DNA of 64,000 nucleotides from Anaerofustis stercorihominis (GTDB lineage Bacteria; Bacillota; Clostridia; Eubacteriales; Anaerofustaceae): NCBI RefSeq assembly GCF_024623185.1, contig NZ_JANJZK010000008.1, positions 1 to 64,000 of the forward strand, read 5' to 3'. Shown piece by piece: positions 45,995 to 54,612 of this stretch (position 1 is its first letter; each line of letters starts with the position of its first letter). The notes under the pieces were generated by a model. It saw only the letters and a program-made list of their open reading frames with translations, ran no database searches and was not told where the DNA came from. The position numbers and the translations under genes were made by a program.

Positions 45995-46111
45995 GTGATG
46001 TTTATTATATGTAGTTGTTTTTTTATTTCTTTATGCCCGGACATTAAAATATTTATATTATGAGTGATATAAGCTTTTTTTATCTTAAACGGATATTGAT
46101 TTCTACCGCTA

Positions 46112-46148
46112 GGGGCACTACGCCTGCCTTCGGCAGATTCCGCGCCCC
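46112..46148 (-). repeat. 37-bp GC-rich palindromic repeat, copy 5 (CTGCC type, inverted)
   Basis: An exact reverse complement of copy 4. An A/T pair flanking GGGGC/GCCCC replaces the C/G pair seen in copy 4, keeping the outer stem paired. Confidence 0.92.
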
Positions 46149-46351
46149 TGTTTATTATTTAATACAATTATTAAATTTTGAATATCTTTCTTTATGTTTA
46201 AGCCAAAAGTCTCTTACTAAGAAAGTCTTTATCAGTTAAAATTTTTAAGAAATTGTCAAAAAAGGTATAATTTTTGTGACAAATGTGGTATATTAAAACT
46301 AATGCGGTATATTTAAGAAAAAAACAAGAAATATATCATAATAAATAATAA

Positions 46352-47056
46352 TATGTATTAATTTATCTTATAATTAAATCTTTTTTTATTGTTACACAAG
46401 GTATAGTATTTGTTTATGATAAGGAAGAGGAAAATAATCCGATAAATCCAACTCCGGTAAATCCTACGAGACCAACTACACCTCAATCCACACCTCCTTC
46501 TTCAGGAACAACGACCACAAATACAACTACAGTTAATGGCGGAGGAACACCGATAGCAGCTCCTGCTGTTAATGCACCTGCAGCTAATAATCCTGCTACA
46601 ACGATAGATGACGCTGTAACTCCTCTTGATAACGGAGGGACTGTAGATATTCCTGATGATAAAATTCCTTTGGCAGAAGGGAACTCAAGCTGGGCATTGA
46701 TCAATCTGTTATGTACTATTTTCTCAGTGTTATCAGGATTAATGCTTCTAATATTTGCAAGAAAGAAAAAAGAAGAATACTACGCAGAAGAATATTATGA
46801 AGCAGAATATGCTGATGCAGACGAATATTTACAAGAAAATAAGAAGAGAAGATTCTTTACAAAGATACTTGCAGCGATTGACGGAGTGATAGCACTTATC
46901 GTATTTATCTTAACGGAAGATATGAGTTTGCCTATGGCTCTAATAGATAAGTGGACTATATTTATGGTTGTATTTGCATTGATATCTTCAGTGACATTAT
47001 TAATGGGATATAAAAATGCAAATGACGAAGCGGAAGAAGAAACAGTCGAAGCTTAA
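46352..47056 (+). pseudogene. 5'-truncated cell-surface protein, C-terminal remnant
   Basis: The open frame has no start codon before an ATG at 46670, which lies inside the stalk. From about 46391 it reads like the end of a large wall protein: IVFVYDKEEENNPINPTP, a Pro/Thr-rich stalk (PTRPTTPQSTPPSSGTTTTN), a conserved stretch with IDDAVTPLDNG and DDKIPLAEGNSSWALINLLC, a membrane helix and a charged tail. Clostridial surface proteins with bacterial Ig-like or MucBP-type repeats often end this way. The N-terminal signal peptide and repeats, probably hundreds of residues, are missing. A promoter-like region lies before 46352, so an internal deletion is possible. The second hydrophobic segment (ALIDKWTIFMVVFALISSVT) is retained. 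Confidence 0.6.
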
Positions 47057-47091
47057 GTGTAAATAATAAAGCATTGATAATAAAAAAAGAC

Positions 47092-47113
47092 CTTGATTTT
47101 AAGGTCTTTTTTT
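47092..47113 (+). terminator. Terminator after the surface-protein remnant
   Basis: AAAGACCTT pairs with AAGGTCTTT, with A and T runs flanking. Confidence 0.85.
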
Positions 47114-47223
47114 ATTAGAATTATAAATAACAAACAAAACTCTCCAATTGTAACTGGTGTGTAACTGAGTTATGATATTATACTAATATAAAAGAAGTAA
47201 TTCTAAGAAAGAGGGTTTTTGAT

Positions 47224-47640
47224 ATGGCACTAACACCTACAAAATTTATTCCCAACGAAATGAAAACAAGCATTGTTAAAATATATGCTTATGATAATAA
47301 TAATCTTATTGGAACTTTATATAATCCATATTTAAAGGTTGAAAAAAAGTTTTTGTCTACCTTTAACTTATTAAACCTTATAGAAGAAACTATGGATGAT
47401 ATGGATTATCCTCAAGCTATCAATGAATGCAGAACATTTGTAGATAATAAAGAAAACAAAGAAGAACTGTCTATAGAAGAGATTAAGGAAAAAGAAATTT
47501 TGGCTACATTTAATATAAAAGTTTTATTTAGACAAAATGCTACATGGCAAGGTTCTATTGTATGGGTCGAAGATAATACGGTGAGTCAGTTCAGAAGTGT
47601 TTTTGAACTATTGGTATTGATGGATAGTGTACTTAAATAA
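47224..47640 (+). CDS. Conserved hypothetical protein
   Basis: The 138-residue soluble protein has no signal peptide or membrane helix. Its C-terminal part, IKVLFRQNATWQGSIVWVED then FRSVFELLVLMDSVL, resembles a short family I recall as common in Clostridia (R-Q-N-A-[ST]-W-Q-G then S-F-R-S-x-L-E-L), with no function assigned that I know. The first half has beta-rich character (SIVKIYAYDNNNLIGTLYNP). AAGAGGG precedes the ATG. A terminator-like hairpin separates it from the c-di-GMP gene downstream, so a partnership is only a guess. Confidence 0.75.
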   Translation: MALTPTKFIPNEMKTSIVKIYAYDNNNLIGTLYNPYLKVEKKFLSTFNLLNLIEETMDDMDYPQAINECRTFVDNKENKEELSIEEIKEKEILATFNIKVLFRQNATWQGSIVWVEDNTVSQFRSVFELLVLMDSVLK

Positions 47641-47673
47641 TAAACTTAAATCAAAATTTTATAATTTTTAAAG

Positions 47674-47710
47674 AAAAAACCTATGAGGTATTTTACTTGA
47701 TAGGTTTTTT
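47674..47710 (+). terminator. Terminator or attenuator before the c-di-GMP gene
   Basis: AAAAAACCTAT (47674-47684) pairs with ATAGGTTTTTT (47700-47710). It ends the hypothetical gene's transcript and lies only 22 bases before the next start codon, so it may also attenuate that gene. Confidence 0.75.
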
Positions 47711-47732
47711 CCTTATCGGGGAAGGAAATAAA

Positions 47733-50093
47733 ATGGAGAATTCATTAAGCTTATTGCCTGTCGGCGTTTTAAAAGTTGCGATTTTAGATGAAAATACTAT
47801 AAAATTTGAAGAAGGAAACGATAATTTTTATGATATTGTATCTATAAATAAAGAGGCAATAAATAATACAGAGATAAAAAATATTATATTTGAATTATGC
47901 GGAAAAGAAATATTTAATAAAGAAAAAGCTAATATTTTTAAGGCTCTCAAATTAAATCAAGAGTATTCCAGCGAATTTGAAGTCAAATTAAAAGTGAATA
48001 ATGATAAATGGGTTTTAGTAAGACTAAAGCTGGCATATGAAGAAAGTGGTTCCAAGATTATTTTTGTTTTGGTAGATATAAATAAACAAAAGCAAGTAGT
48101 CAATAGACTTGTATCTAAAATAGAAACAGCAAAATTGATCGATTCTATTTCTAAAGATGTACAATTTGAATATGATTGTTTTTTTGATACTATTACTATT
48201 CCTTTTGATGAAGCCGGAGAAAAAGATATTCCTGCTGTTACTTCCGATTTCATAAAATATAATATAGATAGACATGTTCATCCCGATTATATACATAAAT
48301 TCAAAGAAATTTTCGAAGGCAAAAGCAAAAATGATAAGGGAAGTTTTGAATATAGAGGAAGCAGATTAAATAGTTCTGAATTCTTTTGGCTGAAAATTAG
48401 TTATTTTTATTTAAGAGATAGTAATGGTAATTTAAACAAGATTATAGGTAGATTTTCGGTTATAGAAAGTGAAAAGCAAGCTAGGATAAAACTTGAAAAG
48501 CAATTAAGCCTTGATCCGCTAACAGGTTTACTAAATAAAGTTGCCAGTGAAGCAATTATCAAAGAACTTATTGAAAATTCAAGTGAAAAAGAAAATAAAC
48601 ATGGATTATTGGTTATAGATGTAGATGACTTTAAAAATATCAATGATTCTTACGGACATAAAAAAGGAGACAGCGTAATAACTCTGATTGCCAAAACACT
48701 TGATAATACTTTTCGTTCTACAGATATCATTGGAAGAATAGGCGGGGATGAGTTTATTGTTTTTTTGAAGAATGTAGATAACGATATTATAATAAGAAAA
48801 GGCAACGAATTAAAAGATAAATTATTGAACAATCCTTTCCCTGTAAGTGTCAGTATTGGAATAAGTATATATCCTGATGACGGCAAAGACTATATAGCTT
48901 TGTTTTCTAAAGCAGATATCGCAATGTATCAGGCTAAACTTAATAAAAATGAAAAGGTGATTTGTTATAGCGGAAATGAGCCTAAGAGAGAAGAAAATAT
49001 AGAGAAAATAAAAAAAGAAATTAAAAAGAGAGAAAGTATCTTAATTGTTGATGACGAAGAGTTAAACAGAGAAATACTAAGAACTGCTCTCGAAGATGAA
49101 TATAATATATTAATGGCTTCTAACGGAGAAGAGGCATTAAAAGTATTTGATAAGAATAAAAATAAAGTAGTTCTTATTTTACTTGACATAGTTATGCCAA
49201 AAATGGATGGCGTTCAATTTCTAACAATACTTCGTAATGAGCTCAATGAAAAAGATATCCCTGTTATCGTTATTTCAGCAGGTGTGTCGGAAAATATGAA
49301 TGATATGATTTATCAAATAGGTGTTGAGGATATAATGAGAAAGCCTTTTGATAATTTTGAAGTCAAGAATAGAGCTAAGAATTTAATAGATTTATTTAAA
49401 TATCGTAATCATTTGGTAAATTTAGTTGACGAGCAAAAAGAAAAAATAGATAGGCAGATGAAATCTCTTCAGGAAAGTCAGTCAAGGATATTATCCAATT
49501 TAAGTACTTTAATTGAATTTAGAAGTTTAAAGAGCGGCGGACATGTAAATAGAATAAAAAAATATGTTAATATTTTATTAAAAGCACTTGTAAAAATAAA
49601 CAATTCAAAGTACGATATAAGTAAAGAAGAAATAGATGTAATAACAGAAGCTGCGGCACTTCATGATTTGGGCAAAATAGCAGTACCTGACAACATAATT
49701 AAAAAGGGTTCAATTTTAAATTATGAAGAAAATGAGATAATGAAGACACATACTATTCAAGGTGCTAAATTTTTATCTAAAATTTTAGAGATAAAAGATG
49801 AATATTATATAGCAAGCAGAGATATAGCTTTATATCATCATGAAAGATATGACGGCAAAGGTTACCCTTATGGTTTAAAAGGAGATAACATTCCTGTGTC
49901 TGCTCAAGTGGTTGGTTTGATAGATGTTTATGACGCACTTACTATGGGAACTCCTAACGGAAATCCTATTTCTCATTCGAAAGCTTCTGAACTGATAATA
50001 AACGGAGAATGCGGGGCTTTTTCTGATGATTTGATATCAGCATTCATTGCAGTATTGGAACAATTTGAAAAAGTAGACAAAAGTAAAAGTTAA
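47733..50093 (+). CDS. PAS-GGDEF-REC-HD-GYP cyclic-di-GMP signalling protein
   Basis: The 786-residue protein joins opposing enzyme activities. Two PAS-like sensory domains come first (about residues 1-250; ENSLSLLPVGVLKVAILDEN, FFWLKISYFYLRDSNG). A GGDEF cyclase domain follows, with an intact RIGGDEFIVF (about 333-342). Next is a response-regulator receiver domain (LIVDDEELNRE; phosphoacceptor Asp in LILLDIVMPKMDG, about 485). An HD-GYP phosphodiesterase domain ends it, with HD in LHDLGKIAVPD and HHERYDGKGYPYGLKGD. GGDEF makes c-di-GMP and HD-GYP breaks it. No membrane helix was seen. The ATG at 47733 follows GGGGAAGG. An HPt protein gene follows after 19 bases. Confidence 0.93.
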   Translation: MENSLSLLPVGVLKVAILDENTIKFEEGNDNFYDIVSINKEAINNTEIKNIIFELCGKEIFNKEKANIFKALKLNQEYSSEFEVKLKVNNDKWVLVRLKLAYEESGSKIIFVLVDINKQKQVVNRLVSKIETAKLIDSISKDVQFEYDCFFDTITIPFDEAGEKDIPAVTSDFIKYNIDRHVHPDYIHKFKEIFEGKSKNDKGSFEYRGSRLNSSEFFWLKISYFYLRDSNGNLNKIIGRFSVIESEKQARIKLEKQLSLDPLTGLLNKVASEAIIKELIENSSEKENKHGLLVIDVDDFKNINDSYGHKKGDSVITLIAKTLDNTFRSTDIIGRIGGDEFIVFLKNVDNDIIIRKGNELKDKLLNNPFPVSVSIGISIYPDDGKDYIALFSKADIAMYQAKLNKNEKVICYSGNEPKREENIEKIKKEIKKRESILIVDDEELNREILRTALEDEYNILMASNGEEALKVFDKNKNKVVLILLDIVMPKMDGVQFLTILRNELNEKDIPVIVISAGVSENMNDMIYQIGVEDIMRKPFDNFEVKNRAKNLIDLFKYRNHLVNLVDEQKEKIDRQMKSLQESQSRILSNLSTLIEFRSLKSGGHVNRIKKYVNILLKALVKINNSKYDISKEEIDVITEAAALHDLGKIAVPDNIIKKGSILNYEENEIMKTHTIQGAKFLSKILEIKDEYYIASRDIALYHHERYDGKGYPYGLKGDNIPVSAQVVGLIDVYDALTMGTPNGNPISHSKASELIINGECGAFSDDLISAFIAVLEQFEKVDKSKS

Positions 50094-50112
50094 GCGAGAG
50101 GATGTATAAGTT

Positions 50113-50463
50113 ATGAATGGTGTTTTAAATGAATTGAATGAATATGGCGTAGATATAAAATCTGTAATTGAAAGATTTGCCGGAAATGAAGAACTATGTA
50201 CAAAGTTTATTCTTAAATTTGTGGATGATAAGAGTTTTAATGAGGCAAAAGAAGCTTTAATAGAAAAGGATTTTGAGCAAGTATTGGTCGGTGTACATAC
50301 ATTAAAAGGTGTAAGTGCTAATTTAGGTATGACTGATTTATATAAAGAATGCGATAATGTTGTAATAAAAATCAGAGCAAACGATTATGAAATAGAGCCT
50401 GACATGCAAAAGATAGAAGATGAATATAACAGGATCGTAAATATAATAAAAAAATATAAATAA
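50113..50463 (+). CDS. HPt-domain phosphotransfer protein
   Basis: The 116-residue protein is a stand-alone histidine phosphotransfer domain, an all-helical shuttle between kinases and receiver domains. The phosphorylated histidine lies in GVHTLKGVSANLGM (about residue 57), the standard H-x-L-K-G-x-[AS] motif, with helices on both sides. The gene lies 19 bases after the PAS-GGDEF-REC-HD-GYP gene, so its likely partner is that receiver domain. No histidine kinase is encoded nearby. A terminator follows directly. Confidence 0.88.
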   Translation: MNGVLNELNEYGVDIKSVIERFAGNEELCTKFILKFVDDKSFNEAKEALIEKDFEQVLVGVHTLKGVSANLGMTDLYKECDNVVIKIRANDYEIEPDMQKIEDEYNRIVNIIKKYK

Positions 50464-50485
50464 AAAAGACCATTAGGTCTTTTTT
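50463..50485 (+). terminator. Intrinsic terminator after the HPt gene
   Basis: AAAAGACC pairs with GGTCTTTT around an ATTA loop, followed by T's. The 5' arm overlaps the stop codon region. Confidence 0.85.
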
Positions 50486-50490
50486 GTTTC

Positions 50491-50527
50491 GGGGCACTAC
50501 GCCTCACTTCGTGAGATTCCGCGCCCC
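50491..50527 (-). repeat. 37-bp GC-rich palindromic repeat, copy 6 (CTCAC type)
   Basis: It shares the compensated CTCAC/GTGAG inner stem with copy 2. Flanking TTC/GAA extends the outer stem to eight pairs. It lies between the HPt terminator and the convergent HD-hydrolase gene. Confidence 0.92.
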
Positions 50528-50546
50528 GAATATCCTAAGTATCTGC

Positions 50547-50984
50547 TTACTTATAATCACCATTTAATATTTCAATTGCTTTTTTATATCTTTCATTTCT
50601 TTTTATATCTTTATTTGTTATTTTTTCGAGTCTCGTTAAATCCATATTATGTTTTAAATCAAGTAACTTGATTTTTCGTGCAAGATCATTTTTCTTTACT
50701 TTGTAAATATAATCAAAATAATCGTCTTGCTTTTTTGTTAAAGTATCAATAGCTTCGATTATATCAGTACTGAACCCTTCATTCAGTAAATCTTCTTTTG
50801 TAAGATTGCTGTCCTCCAGTGTGTCGTGTAAAAGTGCGGTAATGATTTCATCCTCTTCATTTAGTTTACTTTCTATATAAAAAGGATGCATTATATATGC
50901 CATGCCGCCTTTATCTGTTTGTCCTTCATGTGCATTAAAAGCAAGATTAATAGCCTTTTTTATCATAGGTGAATTTATATCCAT
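50547..50984 (-). CDS. HD-domain hydrolase, MESH1/SpoT-hydrolase type
   Basis: The 145-residue protein resembles the ppGpp-hydrolase half of RelA/SpoT. AFNAHEGQTDKGGMAYIMHP carries the first His, and ITALLHDTLEDSNLTKEDL carries the HD pair and the following Glu-Asp. A third block, KIKLLDLKHNMDLTRLEK, supplies the later Asp. No synthetase or TGS/ACT domain is present, so it is a small stand-alone hydrolase; ppGpp is a likely but untested substrate. The ATG at 50984 is chosen because GGAAGA lies upstream; the TTG five codons earlier overlaps that site. Confidence 0.85.
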   Translation of the reverse strand: MDINSPMIKKAINLAFNAHEGQTDKGGMAYIMHPFYIESKLNEEDEIITALLHDTLEDSNLTKEDLLNEGFSTDIIEAIDTLTKKQDDYFDYIYKVKKNDLARKIKLLDLKHNMDLTRLEKITNKDIKRNERYKKAIEILNGDYK

Positions 50985-51101
50985 AGATTTTTCTTCCAAT
51001 ATAATTTTTTTTATTATATCATATTATTACTTTAAATCGTAATAAAGTATATATGTTGACAAGATCCTAACATTATATTTTTAATTGCATATAATAAACA
51101 G

Positions 51102-51131
51102 ATGTGATAGACTTTTCTTTGGTTATCACAT
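51102..51131. promoter_or_regulatory. Inverted repeat in the aminotransferase leader
   Basis: ATGTGATA (51102-51109) and TATCACAT (51124-51131) are exact complements separated by 14 bases, just after a TATAAT box (51090-51095). The position would suit an operator at the transcription start or an mRNA hairpin. No specific regulator is known. Confidence 0.45.
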
Positions 51132-51169
51132 TATATTTTATAGCAAGTATCAAACTAGGAGGAATATTA

Positions 51170-52336
51170 ATGAAATTTGCAAAAAGAATGGATATGTTCA
51201 CAGAAGGGATTTTTTCTAAACTTGCTAATTTAAAAGAAGAAAAAATAAAAGAAGGGATACATGTAGTTGACTTGAGCGTGGGTACGCCCAATATACCTCC
51301 GGCAGCTCATATTATTGATGCTTTGACCAAACAAGCTAAGGATTTGAACAGCTATTTGTATCCGTTAAACGATAAAGAGGATTTAAAAGCGGCAGTGGCA
51401 ATATGGTATAAAAATCGTTACGGCGTTGATTTAGACCCCGATACAGAAGTCCAGTCTTTGCTTGGGTCTCAGGAAGGGCTTGCTCATATAGCGCTTTCCG
51501 TCATTGATCCCGGGGATATCGTATTGGTTCCCGACCCTTGTTACCCTGTCTTTGCCGACGGTCCGAAACTTGCAGGGGCAGAACTTTATTATATGCCTCA
51601 AAGAGAAGAGAATGGTTATGTAATAGACCTTGATGAAATACCGGAAGATATAAGACAAAAAGCTAAATTTATGATAGTTTCCTATCCAAACAATCCTACA
51701 ACAGCAATGGCACCAGACAGCTTTTACAAGGATTTGATAGACTTTGCCAAGAAATATGATATTATCGTACTTCACGATAATGCGTACAGCGATTTGGTAT
51801 TTGACGGCAAAAAATGCGGAAGTTTTCTTAGGTTTGAAGGTGCTAAAGATGTCGGGGTAGAATTCAACTCCTTATCTAAGACTTACGGGCTGGCAGGTGC
51901 AAGAGTAGGTTTTTGTGTGGGAAATAAAGATGTGGTAAGTAATCTGAATAAATTAAAATCAAATATGGATTATGGTATGTTTCTTCCCGTTCAAAAAGCT
52001 GCCATAGCCGCCATAACAGGAGATCAGTCATGTGTCGAGGTTACGAGAAAGGCTTATGAAAAGAGAAGAAATATCCTTTGTGACGGACTTAACAGTATAG
52101 GCTGGGATATTAAAAGATGTTCATCAACAATGTTTGTTTGGGCAAAAATCCCTAAAAAGTATTCTTCTTCAGAGAAATTCTGCTTTGACCTTTTAGATAA
52201 AACCGGAGTATTGGTTACACCCGGAAGTGCTTTTGGTCCTTCGGGAGAAGGGCATGTAAGGATGGCGCTTGTTCAGGATGAAGAAGAAATATTAAAAGCT
52301 ATTGATAGTATAGATAAATCAAATATTTTAAAATAA
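51170..52336 (+). CDS. Class I aminotransferase, LL-diaminopimelate/aspartate type
   Basis: This fold-type-I PLP enzyme of 388 residues has VVDLSVGTPNIPPAAHI at the substrate end, LGSQEGLAHIALSVIDPGD, the loop SYPNNPTTAMA, VLHDNAYSDLVFDG, and the PLP lysine in FNSLSKTYGLAGARVGF (about residue 236). Its spacing and the PNNPT loop resemble DapL and related aspartate or methionine aminotransferases rather than the enzyme at 35709. Which substrate it uses cannot be decided here; no lysine or meso-DAP genes are nearby. The ATG at 51170 follows AGGAGGAAT; an upstream in-frame start adds 22 hydrophobic residues crossing the leader inverted repeat. Confidence 0.88.
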   Translation: MKFAKRMDMFTEGIFSKLANLKEEKIKEGIHVVDLSVGTPNIPPAAHIIDALTKQAKDLNSYLYPLNDKEDLKAAVAIWYKNRYGVDLDPDTEVQSLLGSQEGLAHIALSVIDPGDIVLVPDPCYPVFADGPKLAGAELYYMPQREENGYVIDLDEIPEDIRQKAKFMIVSYPNNPTTAMAPDSFYKDLIDFAKKYDIIVLHDNAYSDLVFDGKKCGSFLRFEGAKDVGVEFNSLSKTYGLAGARVGFCVGNKDVVSNLNKLKSNMDYGMFLPVQKAAIAAITGDQSCVEVTRKAYEKRRNILCDGLNSIGWDIKRCSSTMFVWAKIPKKYSSSEKFCFDLLDKTGVLVTPGSAFGPSGEGHVRMALVQDEEEILKAIDSIDKSNILK

Positions 52337-52338
52337 AT

Positions 52339-52364
52339 AAGGCTCGGTTTTACCGAGCTTTTTT
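52339..52364 (+). terminator. Intrinsic terminator after the aminotransferase
   Basis: AAGGCTCGG pairs with CCGAGCTTT around TTTTA, followed by T's. Confidence 0.88.
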
Positions 52365-52461
52365 GATTTGAACAAATGCTTATTTATATTAAAAGAATAT
52401 TAAATTATTTTAAAACCCGAGTTTTGGTGGTATAATAAAAAATATTTTATATGGAGGCATT

Positions 52462-53310
52462 ATGTATAATAGCGGACTTATATTGGAAGGCGGCGGGATG
52501 AGAGGGATTTATACTGCCGGTGTACTTGATTTTTTTATTGATAAAGATATTTATTTTGAAAACAATTATGGCGTTTCGGCAGGGATATGTCATGCTTGTT
52601 CTTATATTTCAAAACAAAGAGACAGAGCTTACAGAGTGAATGTAGATTATCTTGATGATAAGAGATATGCAAGTTTTTATAGCTTAGTCACTACCGGGGA
52701 TTATTTCGGTGCTGATATGTTATATAATAAAATTCCAAATGAATTATATCCTTTTGATTTTAAAACTTATGATGAATTTAAAGGAAATTTATATGCGGTC
52801 ATTACCAATATAGAAACCGGAAAAGCAGAATACATTAAGCTTAATGATATGAATGAAGATATTATATATGTTAGAGCTTCCAGCTCACTTCCTCTTTTAT
52901 CAAGGAATGTACTTATTAACAAAAAAGAATATCTTGACGGAGGCATTACCGACTCTATCCCGATTAGGAAATCTATTGAAGACGGTAATAAAAAAAATGT
53001 AGTAGTTCTTACGCAGCCTGAAGGCTATCAAAAAAGTAAAAATAAACTCCTTCCTATGATAAAAATAAAATATAGAAAGTATCCCGAATTTGTAAATGCT
53101 ACTGCTAACAGACATATCAACTATAATGAATCCCTTAATGTTATAGATAAAGAAGTAAATAACGGCAACGCTTTTGTTATAAGACCCAGCAAAAATATGA
53201 ATATAGGAAGGTTGGAGAAAGACAGGGATAAACTGAAAGCACTGTATGATTTGGGTTATAAAGACGCGAAAAACAGTTATGATGATTTGATTGGTTTCTT
53301 ATCAAATTAG
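52462..53310 (+). CDS. Patatin-like phospholipase
   Basis: Patatin-family enzymes are serine acyl hydrolases with a Ser-Asp dyad. The 282-residue protein shows the oxyanion hole LILEGGGMRGIYTAGVLDFF at the N-terminus, the nucleophile elbow NYGVSAGICHACS (G-x-S-x-G, about residue 38) and the catalytic Asp in YLDGGITDSIPIR (about residue 158). There is no signal peptide, so it is probably cytoplasmic. Close relatives are often called YjjU/RssA-like; the lipid substrate is unknown. GGAGG precedes the ATG. It is monocistronic, and the hairpin at 53471 may be its terminator. Confidence 0.92.
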   Translation: MYNSGLILEGGGMRGIYTAGVLDFFIDKDIYFENNYGVSAGICHACSYISKQRDRAYRVNVDYLDDKRYASFYSLVTTGDYFGADMLYNKIPNELYPFDFKTYDEFKGNLYAVITNIETGKAEYIKLNDMNEDIIYVRASSSLPLLSRNVLINKKEYLDGGITDSIPIRKSIEDGNKKNVVVLTQPEGYQKSKNKLLPMIKIKYRKYPEFVNATANRHINYNESLNVIDKEVNNGNAFVIRPSKNMNIGRLEKDRDKLKALYDLGYKDAKNSYDDLIGFLSN

Positions 53311-53470
53311 GTTATTTATCGAAATGAGCCGGTTAAAGGGACTTTTATTTATTTTAATAGATTGTTAATTATTATTAATACATAATTAAAAGCTGTTAAT
53401 AAATAAAAAATTATTTTTAATATTATCTTAAACGGGGCTTCAAGATTAAATTGAATAAAAAATATATAAT

Positions 53471-53513
53471 AATATCAAATTTAGTAGTTAATATTAAATT
53501 TGATATTTTTTTA
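53471..53513 (+). terminator. Terminator, possibly a leader attenuator of the van cluster
   Basis: AATATCAAATTT (53471-53482) and AAATTTGATATT (53496-53507) form a perfect 12-bp stem followed by seven T's. It lies 160 bases after the patatin gene but only 63 bases before vanG. No strong promoter is seen between it and vanG, so it could attenuate a transcript starting upstream. Confidence 0.7.
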
Positions 53514-53575
53514 TAAATAAAATCTTTGCAAAGTATTTAATTTAGTTTTAAAAATAATTTTTAGGAAGTGATAAA

Positions 53576-54610
53576 ATGAGAAAATCAGTATTGGTAATTT
53601 TCGGAGGTAATTCACCTGAGTACGATGTATCTCTTAAATCTGCATACTCTGTAATTAGATCTATAAATAAAGATTTATATGAAATTAAACTAATCGGGAT
53701 TAGCCGAAGTGGGGATTTTTATTTATATGAAGGTGATATTGAAAAGATAAATAATGATACTTGGCATTTAGATGAGAATTGTTTTGATGCTATGATATCG
53801 GGAAATAAGTCAGAGCATGGTATTGTTGTTATTAAAAACGGTGAAGTAATAAAAATACATATAGATGCTGCTTTTCCTATATTACATGGGAAAAACGGAG
53901 AAGACGGGACTATACAAGGTCTGTTCGAGCTAGTAAGTATACCTATAATTGGCTGCGGGATATTGTCTTCGGCTTTATGTATGGATAAATACAGAGCTCA
54001 TAAATTAGTTGAAAGCATGGGTATTAAAGTACCTAAATCTGTTTTGATTGATAAAAATATAAAGGATCTCAGTAAGCACATTAAATATTTAGGACTACCG
54101 ATATTTGTAAAACCATTAAAAGCAGGTTCATCTTTTGGCATTACTAAAGTTGAAGATAAAAAAGACTTATTTAAAGCGGTCGATAAGGCTTTTGAATACG
54201 ATGATAAAGTAATACTGGAAGAAAATATCGATGGATTTGAAGTCGGATGTGCGGTGATTGGTAATGACAACCCGATAATCGGCGAAGTAGATGAAATAGA
54301 ACTTTCCAAGGGCTTTTTTGATTATATTGAAAAGTATAATTTAAAAACTTCTAAGATACACATGCCTGCAAGGATAACCAAAGAAGAATCAAACACTATA
54401 AAGGAAACCGCTGTAAAAATTTATAAGATTTTAAACTGCAAAGATTTTGCCAGAGTGGATATGTTTATAACTGAGAACAGAGAAATAGTATTCAATGAAG
54501 TAAATACTATACCGGGATTTACAGAGCACAGCAGATTTCCCAATATGCTTAAAGGTATAGGAATGGATTTTGAGGATATCGTAAATACATTGATTTCTTT
54601 GGCGGTGTAA
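53576..54610 (+). CDS. vanG: D-alanine--D-serine ligase, VanG type
   Basis: The 344-residue ATP-grasp enzyme joins D-Ala to D-Ser for peptidoglycan precursors with reduced vancomycin affinity. Family features are VIFGGNSPEYDVSLKSAYSV at the N-terminus, FPILHGKNGEDGTIQGLFEL, KPLKAGSSFGITKV and the C-terminal FNEVNTIPGFTEHSRFP. The omega-loop reads EKYNLKTSKIHMPARI, the E-K-Y-x-L-K form of D-Ser-using VanC/E/G/L/N ligases rather than D-Lac or D-Ala enzymes. AGGAAG precedes the ATG. It is the first of four tightly packed genes with vanXY and a split vanT. No vanR, vanS, vanU, vanW or vanY gene is adjacent. Confidence 0.9.
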   Translation: MRKSVLVIFGGNSPEYDVSLKSAYSVIRSINKDLYEIKLIGISRSGDFYLYEGDIEKINNDTWHLDENCFDAMISGNKSEHGIVVIKNGEVIKIHIDAAFPILHGKNGEDGTIQGLFELVSIPIIGCGILSSALCMDKYRAHKLVESMGIKVPKSVLIDKNIKDLSKHIKYLGLPIFVKPLKAGSSFGITKVEDKKDLFKAVDKAFEYDDKVILEENIDGFEVGCAVIGNDNPIIGEVDEIELSKGFFDYIEKYNLKTSKIHMPARITKEESNTIKETAVKIYKILNCKDFARVDMFITENREIVFNEVNTIPGFTEHSRFPNMLKGIGMDFEDIVNTLISLAV

Positions 54611-54612
54611 TC

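Noticed and set aside
47224-50463. Hypothetical gene at 47224 as first gene of the c-di-GMP operon
   Set aside because: A strong hairpin with T tract separates them, so co-transcription is not supported without further data.
51020-51169. T-box or lysine riboswitch before the aminotransferase
   Set aside because: Only a simple 8-base inverted repeat was found; T-box and lysine-riboswitch motifs are absent.
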